In this document: positions 6,764-11,526 of the stretch, one piece after another
How the letters are laid out: each line of letters starts with the position of its first letter
Numbering within the stretch: the stretch's first letter is position 1
Source: CAYUNA01 sp047629355
GTDB lineage: Bacteria > Bacteroidota > Bacteroidia > Chitinophagales > Saprospiraceae
DNA: 11,526 nt
Assembly: GCA_047629355.1 (NCBI GenBank)
Contig: JBLHWU010000199.1
Coordinates: forward strand, 1-11,526
Direction of reading: 5' to 3'
Translations under genes and position numbers: made by a program
Notes under the pieces: model-generated
The model's input: only the letters and a program-made list of their open reading frames with translations
Told to the model about the DNA's origin: nothing
The model's database searches: none

Positions 6764-8176
6764 TTATTTCCCTCGCCCTTCCACCAAAACCATAACCGTG
6801 TAAATCATAATTTTAAAATCTAAAGCGAGCGACATGTTTTCAATATATAATAAATCAAATCGAAGGCGTTGCACCATTTCATCGACATTGCTGGCATAGC
6901 CATATTTGACTTGTCCCCATGAAGTAATGCCTGGACGCACCTTCAGCAAGTGCTTATAATGTGGCGCACGTTCCATGATTTTGTTAATAAAAAATTGACG
7001 TTCAGGACGCGGACCAACCAATGACATCTCTCCAACCAGCACATTCCAAAAATTGGGCAATTCATCCAATCGGTACTTCCGCATTATCACCCCCCACGGT
7101 GTAATGCGCGGGTCGTTTTCAGAGGACAATTGTGGGCCTGCTACCTCCGCATCCGTGTACATCGACCTAAACTTAATGATATGAAACGGCTTATGGTTGA
7201 AACCAACGCGCTCTTGTTTGTAAAAAAGTGGACCTTTCGAAGAGCGCTTGATTTTGTAAATAATAAACAAGTAAAAGGGCGCAAGCAAAATCAGTACAGA
7301 AAAAGATGCCGTAAAATCCAATACCCGTTTCACCAATCGCTGCCATTTGGGCAATAATTCTTGTTTGATAGGAATTAAAACCGCACCATAAACGGCGTTC
7401 ATTTTCACCGAACCCAACAAAATATCGTACATATCAGGAATAATTTTGATGGAAATCTGTTCATCAAAATCATATAAAACGTTTAAAATATCCTTTAGTA
7501 TTTGATGCTCGGAAGTCTCAATAGCAATGATTATTTCTTCAATATGGTTTTCTTGAATGAGGTTGGATAATTGCGGCAACTTCCCAATTTCTGATAAAAA
7601 ATCGCCTAAAGGTGGCTTGTTTTGACCATCTACACAGACAAATCCTAAGAAATTATAACCGTATCCTTCCTTTTTCTTGACAATGTCTTGATACAATTTT
7701 ACCGCTTGTGCATTTCCGCCAATTACCAATGTCCGAAAGGCTACTTTTCCATTCCGTAAACGTCGATGTGCCCATGTTAAAAACACCATTCTTACAAATG
7801 TAGTCAATATAAAATGTAACCCAAACAACACCGCAAACGAGGCATAATAAGTAGTATAATCCTTTACTACATCATCCAAAACCAAACTAAAAAACAGGAA
7901 TAAAACACCGAAAAAACTCAAAAAAAACGTCCGCGCCAAAGTTGACAATCGCGATAACCGATAAATATCTCGATAGTCATCAAAGATATGGTAAAACAAT
8001 GACCATCCCAGCGGAATCAATAAAATACCAAAGTAAAACTTCAAATCATGAAAAATACCCGCACTAAAAATCTGCCCTTCGACAGCTACCTTCCGATACG
8101 CAAAAAAGCAAGCCCAAGCGAGCATTGCCATCAAATAATCCGCAAATTTGTAAAAGTTGGTGTCTGTTTTTCGCAT
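6764..8176 (-). CDS. Polyprenyl-phosphate sugar phosphotransferase
   Basis: This inner-membrane enzyme should transfer a sugar-1-phosphate from a nucleotide sugar to undecaprenyl phosphate, the first step of exopolysaccharide or O-antigen synthesis (WcaJ/WbaP type). The N-terminal part (about 10-138) has four to five membrane helices. A Rossmann-like CoA-binding-type domain follows (about 145-260, starting VIGGNAQAVKLY). The C-terminal bacterial sugar transferase domain (about 281-470) starts with a membrane re-entrant helix (287-308). It carries KFRSMYTDAE (335-344), DPRITPWG (355-362), RLDELPNFWNVLVGEMSLVG (369-388, with the catalytic Asp371-Glu372 pair), RPGITSWGQ (414-422) and RFDLLYIEN (439-447). 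The length of 470 is normal. The sugar cannot be told from sequence. It is flanked by heptamer hairpins and probably shares a transcript with the upstream lipoprotein gene. Confidence 0.95.
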   Translation of the reverse strand: MRKTDTNFYKFADYLMAMLAWACFFAYRKVAVEGQIFSAGIFHDLKFYFGILLIPLGWSLFYHIFDDYRDIYRLSRLSTLARTFFLSFFGVLFLFFSLVLDDVVKDYTTYYASFAVLFGLHFILTTFVRMVFLTWAHRRLRNGKVAFRTLVIGGNAQAVKLYQDIVKKKEGYGYNFLGFVCVDGQNKPPLGDFLSEIGKLPQLSNLIQENHIEEIIIAIETSEHQILKDILNVLYDFDEQISIKIIPDMYDILLGSVKMNAVYGAVLIPIKQELLPKWQRLVKRVLDFTASFSVLILLAPFYLFIIYKIKRSSKGPLFYKQERVGFNHKPFHIIKFRSMYTDAEVAGPQLSSENDPRITPWGVIMRKYRLDELPNFWNVLVGEMSLVGPRPERQFFINKIMERAPHYKHLLKVRPGITSWGQVKYGYASNVDEMVQRLRFDLLYIENMSLALDFKIMIYTVMVLVEGRGK

Positions 8177-8187
8177 AGTCGTAATTC

Positions 8188-8270
8188 GAGTTGTGAGTTA
8201 CGGGTTGCGGATTGCCAAACGTGATAGGTACATATGTAATTGGCAACTCGCAACCCGTAACTCGCAACTC
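8188..8270. repeat. Second heptamer-repeat hairpin
   Basis: Left units GAGTTGT, GAGTTAC, GGGTTGC and GGATTGC (8188-8215) face right units TGGCAAC, TCGCAAC, CCGTAAC and TCGCAAC (8241-8268). Arms 8188-8217 and 8241-8270 pair over 30 positions with three mismatches. The 23-base loop contains the palindrome TACATATGTA. It begins 2 bases after the lipoprotein stop codon and ends 11 bases before the start codon of the phosphotransferase, so it fills nearly the whole gap. The unit sequence differs from the hairpin at 6680-6760, but the 7-bp period and placement are the same. Confidence 0.82.
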
Positions 8271-8272
8271 AT

Positions 8273-9166
8273 CTATTTCTGTTTTAATAATTTGACGTTA
8301 TCTAAATGAATATCGGCTTCCGTCATTGTCCCACCAAGTGCCGCTGAGTAATAAACTTGAAAATTTGAAAAACCCCTTGACTGCAAATAAGAAACGGCAT
8401 CTTTCATCTGAAAATAAACTTTATTCCAAGTCTCTTTGGGTGCAAGAAAACCAACTGGTGAAAAATCCGTATTTCCTCCATCATTACCAATCAAGCCAAA
8501 ACTCAACAATACATCTGTTTTATAATCCATTTCCAGATAAGGTTCATTAAGGTCTAATGGGTAAACACCCGTCGTCGCCACATCAATAAATCTGTTGGTT
8601 TCATCCAAATGAATGCGCCCAGATTGTACTCCTTCATAAACATCCTCAATTTGATTTACCAACAAGCCTTCCATTTCAGGAAGCGCATATTCACGAAAGA
8701 TACTACTATTTTGTTCAAAATCTTCATTGAAAAGAATATCAATTTCTGCTTCACTTCGGTATCGGGTTGTCAATGAAATGGTATCTATTTCAAATAATTC
8801 CAATTCATAATTGATCAATACAAAGGCTTCAAAAAACGGATATTCAATGATTGAGGCATTGTTTCCATTCACCGGCACCGAAGGGCGAACGGTAATCGTA
8901 TTGGGTCCAACTCCGAGATACGGAAATGTCGATGGAATGTTTTGAAATCCAATATCCTGTGCAGGTTCGTCGTTCGATTCATCATTAATTGTCACGTACA
9001 CGTTGGGCATTCGCTGCCGCAAACTGCCCTGAAACAGCGAAGCGTCTGGATTTTGCTCAAAGGTAATTTGATCAAAATGAATGTAAGATGGCGGCGGCTC
9101 TTCTTTGTCACAACTTGTGAAAAGTGCCAGTACTCCGATAATTAGTAAGATAACGTAAAATTTCAT
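8273..9166 (-). CDS. Hypothetical lipoprotein upstream of the sugar transferase
   Basis: I do not recognise the family. The chosen start at 9166 gives a clean lipoprotein signal: MKFYVILLIIGVLALFTSC, with Cys19 in the lipobox LFTSC, followed by acidic and proline-rich DKEEPPP. An upstream in-frame ATG at 9214 would add 16 residues before the signal and is disfavoured. The mature part (about 278 residues) is acidic and rich in beta-strand patterns. Its last 60 residues (ETWNKVYFQMKDAV, then FQVYYSAALG and ADIHLDNVKLLK) resemble the ending of jelly-roll, carbohydrate-binding-like domains; this is an impression from pattern only. Its position 96 bp upstream of the phosphotransferase suggests a link to surface polysaccharide. 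It should be exported to the periplasm or outer membrane. Confidence 0.85.
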   Translation of the reverse strand: MKFYVILLIIGVLALFTSCDKEEPPPSYIHFDQITFEQNPDASLFQGSLRQRMPNVYVTINDESNDEPAQDIGFQNIPSTFPYLGVGPNTITVRPSVPVNGNNASIIEYPFFEAFVLINYELELFEIDTISLTTRYRSEAEIDILFNEDFEQNSSIFREYALPEMEGLLVNQIEDVYEGVQSGRIHLDETNRFIDVATTGVYPLDLNEPYLEMDYKTDVLLSFGLIGNDGGNTDFSPVGFLAPKETWNKVYFQMKDAVSYLQSRGFSNFQVYYSAALGGTMTEADIHLDNVKLLKQK

Positions 9167-9231
9167 AGTTTTAATAGTTTTAGTTTCCTGTAGGGGCGGC
9201 TGTATTTTTATCACTTAGTAACGGTAAAAAA

Positions 9232-9376
9232 ATAAAGTTACTTTTTTGAGCGCGCGTTTTCGTTCCTATTTTTTGCTTTAAAAGTGCGATTTATGTTTAT
9301 ATAATGAGCATTTTCAAAGTGAAAAACATGGACTAAATATCCGCTCAAAAATATAAGATTATTTATTTCGCGTTCC
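9232..9376 (-). repeat. Repeat X, copy B
   Basis: This copy is on the strand opposite to the other two. Terminal inverted repeats are perfect over 10 bp: TTTTTGAGCG at 9243-9252 and CGCTCAAAAA at 9342-9351. The inside matches copy A closely, including AATCGCACTTTTAAAGC and the GCGAAATAAATAATCTTA tail when read on the minus strand. It lies in the region upstream of the hypothetical lipoprotein start (9166), so it may be in that gene's promoter or leader. Confidence 0.8.
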
Positions 9377-9545
9377 TTAATACGTTGTAAAGTAAGTTTG
9401 TTTAAAGTTTAAGCAGCGAGAGAGTCGTAAGATTTTCGAGCTTCAAAAAATACAGTGCGCATTGCCTGCGGTAATGCGGGTGTGCTTGCTAAAGTGTAAA
9501 ATCCCCTTGTAAAAATGCAATAAAATTTACTTTACACGGTATTAA
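9377..9545 (+). repeat. Repeat Y, copy B
   Basis: The perfect 10-bp inverted repeats of copy A recur at 9386-9395 and 9527-9536. Here they extend outward to TTAATAC (9377-9383) and GTATTAA (9539-9545), which define the probable ends. The core GAGAGAGTCGTAAGATTTTC and the CCTGCGG hairpin are conserved; one stem pair is a G-T wobble. X lies at its left end on the minus strand, so Y is inverted relative to X compared with the copy at 4436-4590. Confidence 0.8.
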
Positions 9546-9657
9546 CGACTAATTGAATTTAAAACGTTGCGCGCTGCCTGCGGAAACTTGAGGGTGGAGC
9601 AAGTTTTTCACAAAACCTTTCTCCACCCTCAAACTCCCTTGACAAAATTGATTAGTC
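9546..9657 (+). repeat. Repeat Z, copy 2 (two hairpins)
   Basis: The outer edges CGACTAAT (9546-9553) and ATTAGTCG (9651-9658) are inverted repeats. Inside, TTGCGCGCTGCCTGCGG resembles the first hairpin of copy 1 but has lost most of its right arm. The second hairpin pairs TTGAGGGTGGAG (9588-9599) with CTCCACCCTCAA (9621-9632). An inner extension pairs AAGTTTT with AAAACCTT. The tail is ACTCCCTTG. It abuts repeat Y on the left and the stop codon of the oxidoreductase on the right. Confidence 0.65.
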
Positions 9658-9661
9658 GCCC

Positions 9662-10654
9662 CTACATTTTGAGCTGATTCCGTTCTTCAATTTGATTAAT
9701 TATATCGTAAGCCACTTTCAAAGCTCGATAGCCATCTTCAATCGGTACTTTTGGTGGCCTGTCATTTTCGATGCTTTCCGCAAGTGATTTCAATTCCATT
9801 TTGATGGCATTGGTCTCTTGAATTTCAGGCATTTCAATAGAAATCAGCTTCGTACCTGTTGCCGTCTCTAATTCTAACGTCGGCAAGTCAGGAATCGCTT
9901 CCTCTCCATCTTTTTCAAATAGGCGAACAATCTGCGCCTTTTTCTCTAAAAAATCCAAACTGATGTAAGCGTCTTTTTGAAAAAATCGAACCTTCCGCAT
10001 TTGTTTTAATGACATCCGACTCGCCGTAATATTGGCGACACAACCATTTTCAAATTCAATCCGTGCATTGCTAATATCCGGCGAATGACTAACGACCGAT
10101 ACGCCACTTGCAGAAATGTGTTTAACCTCACTTTTCACCATACTCAATACAATGTCCAAATCATGAATCATCAAATCCAAGACCACTGAAACGTCTGTCC
10201 CTCGCGGATTGAACATCGCCAATCGGTGTGCCTCAATAAACATTGGATTCAAAGACAATCCCTCTAAAGACAACAGCGCAGGATTAAATCGTTCAACGTG
10301 ACCGACTTGTACTTTTACGCCGTACTTCTTTGTCAATTTTATCAATTCTTCCGCCTCTTCAGGTGTATGCGTCAACGGTTTTTCTATAAAAAGGTGCTTG
10401 CCTTTTTGAATTGCGTTGGCTGCCAATGCAAAATGTGTCGTCGTCGGAGTGACAATATCGACCACTTCGACTACTTCCAATAAAGTTTCTAATGAATTAA
10501 AACGCGGAATCTTAAATTTTTCTTGCGCTGCCACTGCTGCTGCTTCATCTGGGTCAAAGAAGCCCATAATCTCATAGTTCTCTGGCAATTGCTGCAAACA
10601 ACTGATGTGTATTTTTCCCAAATGGCCTGCGCCCAATATCCCAATTTTTAACAT
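9662..10654 (-). CDS. Gfo/Idh/MocA-family NAD(P)-dependent oxidoreductase
   Basis: The 330-residue product is a cytosolic sugar or sugar-nucleotide dehydrogenase of the Gfo/Idh/MocA family. The N-terminal Rossmann domain (1-120) has GILGAGHLGKIH (5-16) for dinucleotide binding, the conserved TPTTTH (69-74) and EKPLTH (91-96), with Lys92 as the usual catalytic lysine. The C-terminal substrate domain carries GHVERFNP (118-125) and DLMIHDLDI (160-168), where His164-Asp165 is the expected active-site pair. The GHVERFNP pattern is seen in UDP-N-acetylglucosamine 3-dehydrogenase-like (WlbA-type) members, which would fit polysaccharide synthesis, but the substrate cannot be assigned from sequence. 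A good -7 box lies just upstream of the start. The gene ends at repeat Z copy 2, and about 500 bp of repeats separate it from the lipoprotein gene. Confidence 0.93.
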   Translation of the reverse strand: MLKIGILGAGHLGKIHISCLQQLPENYEIMGFFDPDEAAAVAAQEKFKIPRFNSLETLLEVVEVVDIVTPTTTHFALAANAIQKGKHLFIEKPLTHTPEEAEELIKLTKKYGVKVQVGHVERFNPALLSLEGLSLNPMFIEAHRLAMFNPRGTDVSVVLDLMIHDLDIVLSMVKSEVKHISASGVSVVSHSPDISNARIEFENGCVANITASRMSLKQMRKVRFFQKDAYISLDFLEKKAQIVRLFEKDGEEAIPDLPTLELETATGTKLISIEMPEIQETNAIKMELKSLAESIENDRPPKVPIEDGYRALKVAYDIINQIEERNQLKM

Positions 10655-10672
10655 AGCAATTTAAAGTTTGGG

Positions 10673-10680
10673 CAAAGGTA
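10673..10680 (-). promoter_or_regulatory. Putative Bacteroidota -7 box for the oxidoreductase
   Basis: Read on the minus strand the sequence is TACCTTTG, an exact match to the Bacteroidota consensus TAnnTTTG. It lies 18 bases upstream of the start codon at 10654, which implies a short leader. A -33 TTTG is not obvious at the usual 19-21 base distance, so the assignment rests on the -7 element alone. Confidence 0.5.
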
Positions 10681-10778
10681 GGAAAATGGTTGATTGGTTG
10701 ACTCAGTTAATTAGGTTTATTATGTTGATTAGGTTAGCTCTGTGTAAAAATAATTGCACCTACTCAGGTCTTTCTTTT

Positions 10779-10834
10779 GGGATATTTGAGTGTAAAATTG
10801 GGGATTTCTGCCCCAATTTTACACTCAATATCCC
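10779..10834. repeat. Long near-perfect hairpin
   Basis: Arms 10779-10803 and 10811-10834 are complementary over 24 bp with a single bulged base, and the loop is 7 bases (ATTTCTG). The inner stem GAGTGTAAAATTGGGG is perfect over 16 bp. It sits directly left of repeat Z copy 3, in the divergent gap between the oxidoreductase and the CPBP gene. No T-run follows on either strand. I do not see this stem sequence elsewhere in the window. Confidence 0.75.
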
Positions 10835-10835
10835 A

Positions 10836-10920
10836 CCCACCCCGTCGCCTGCTGCGACGGAGTGAGTGACTTGCGGGAGAAAATGGTTTTAAAACCATTT
10901 TTCTCCCGCAAACTCCCTTT
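10836..10920 (+). repeat. Repeat Z, copy 3 (two hairpins)
   Basis: A first hairpin pairs CCGTCGC (10842-10848) with GCGACGG (10854-10860) around CTGCT. It occupies the place of the CCTGCGG hairpin in the other copies, but with another sequence. The second hairpin pairs 10871-10890 with 10891-10911 with one bulged base, starting TTGCGGG and meeting at GGTTTT/AAAACC. The tail ACTCCCTTT matches copies 1 and 2. Because the gap is divergent, it could affect promoters on both sides. Confidence 0.65.
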
Positions 10921-10986
10921 ATTTTTTGCATTAGATTTAAGAGCCCTAAAGTAGAATTATCAAAAAAAATACCTTCCTTTGTCGCT

Positions 10987-11526
10987 ATGAACTTAATCTC
11001 ACCAAGCATCGCCGACCATATAATCATGGTTATTATGGGCATCATTCTACCTGTTTTCGCAGTTACCCAAGGAAAAATAGAAATGGAAGAAATGGAAATG
11101 GAAATGGACACCCATTCTAAAGTCGATATGTACTTTGGCAATGGCTTAACGATGTGGATTATTACGCTGATTATTTCCTTCGTTTGGTTCTTTTCGGGAA
11201 GACCTTTGTATGAAATTGGCTTTCAACTTCCGCAATTAGACGGCGGTTTGTGGGCAATTTTAACCCTCACATTTATTCTCCTATACGCAGGAGATGCCTG
11301 GAGTGAAATGCGGAACGAAGCTGCCCAAAAATCGACCAAAGAACGCCTGCAAGAAGATGTCCCTTTTTTACCAAACAACACCCTAGAATTACAACATTTT
11401 GCCATTCTTTCCCTCACTGCTGGATTTTGTGAAGAAGTTATTTTTAGAGGATATTTTATTCAATATTTTCTTTCTTTTACAGGCATTTCACCAATTGGAC
11501 AATTCATTGCCATCTTGTTGCCAGGT
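10987..11526 (+). CDS. CPBP-family intramembrane protease, 3' end missing
   Basis: The open frame runs from ATG at 10987 through the right edge, giving the first 180 residues. GFCEEVIFRGYF (147-158) is the first CPBP (Abi/CaaX-protease-like) motif, EExxxR with Glu149, Glu150 and Arg154. The later His-containing motifs must lie beyond the window. Predicted membrane segments are near 10-28, 55-70, 87-101, 137-147 and 165-179. An unusual Met/Glu-rich stretch KIEMEEMEMEMDT (30-42) forms an acidic loop after the first segment. CPBP proteins are integral inner-membrane metalloproteases, in bacteria often linked to bacteriocin immunity or processing; the role here is unknown. The sequence TTCCTTTG at 10974-10981 loosely resembles a -7 box, which would make the leader very short. 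Confidence 0.88.
   Translation, partial: MNLISPSIADHIIMVIMGIILPVFAVTQGKIEMEEMEMEMDTHSKVDMYFGNGLTMWIITLIISFVWFFSGRPLYEIGFQLPQLDGGLWAILTLTFILLYAGDAWSEMRNEAAQKSTKERLQEDVPFLPNNTLELQHFAILSLTAGFCEEVIFRGYFIQYFLSFTGISPIGQFIAILLPG

Noticed and set aside
9167..9214. Upstream ATG of the lipoprotein gene at 9214
   Set aside because: It would place 16 residues before a complete lipoprotein signal peptide, so the start at 9166 is preferred.
9546..9657. Integron attC-like site, suggested by CGACTAAT / ATTAGTCG ends and imperfect palindromes
   Set aside because: There is no convincing pair of core sites with GTTRRRY/RYYYAAC spacing, no integrase, and no cassette-like small genes nearby.
10764..11141. A 125-codon minus-strand frame
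   Set aside because: It reads through the Z hairpins and antisense to the CPBP gene, which has a clear family motif on the other strand.

Overview
The window looks like a chromosomal segment of a Bacteroidota bacterium, perhaps of the Saprospirales type; the class is a guess. Supporting signs are an AT-rich genome, an OmpA-family porin carrying thrombospondin type-3 repeats, short lipoprotein signal peptides, a TAnnTTTG-like -7 box, and the absence of clear Shine-Dalgarno sites. I see seven genes, and unusually repeat-rich gaps between them.

Layout. Positions 1-691 are an AT-rich gap with no gene. A plus-strand OmpA/TSP3 outer-membrane protein (692-2410) follows, closed by a strong intrinsic terminator near 2547-2581. 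All genes from 3027 to 10654 are on the minus strand. Read from right to left in their own direction they are: a Gfo/Idh/MocA oxidoreductase (10654-9662), an unrecognised lipoprotein (9166-8273), a polyprenyl-phosphate sugar phosphotransferase (8176-6764), an OsmC-family protein (6671-6255), an O-succinylhomoserine sulfhydrylase-like enzyme (5920-4697) and a lipoprotein of the beta-propeller lactonase family (4214-3027). A plus-strand CPBP membrane protease begins at 10987 and runs off the right edge.

The oxidoreductase and the sugar phosphotransferase fit cell-surface polysaccharide synthesis. The lipoprotein, phosphotransferase and OsmC genes may be co-transcribed. The sulfhydrylase makes homocysteine for methionine synthesis, and the other genes have no obvious link to it.

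The most interesting content is non-coding. Every gap after the first holds structured repeats, named here X, Y, Z, W and heptamer hairpins. X (about 110 bp, ends TTTTGAGC/GCTCAAAA) occurs three times, and one copy supplies the last residues of the sulfhydrylase. Y (about 150-170 bp, ends TGTAAAGTAA/TTACTTTACA) occurs twice next to X, in opposite orientations relative to X. Z is a two-hairpin element present three times; its second hairpin keeps its ends and apex but changes the middle of both arms together, which suggests selection on structure. W is a small inverted-repeat element with two copies and a fragment. Two short gaps between co-directional genes hold large hairpins built from tandem 7-bp units. 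No transposase is visible, so these look like non-autonomous or REP-like elements.
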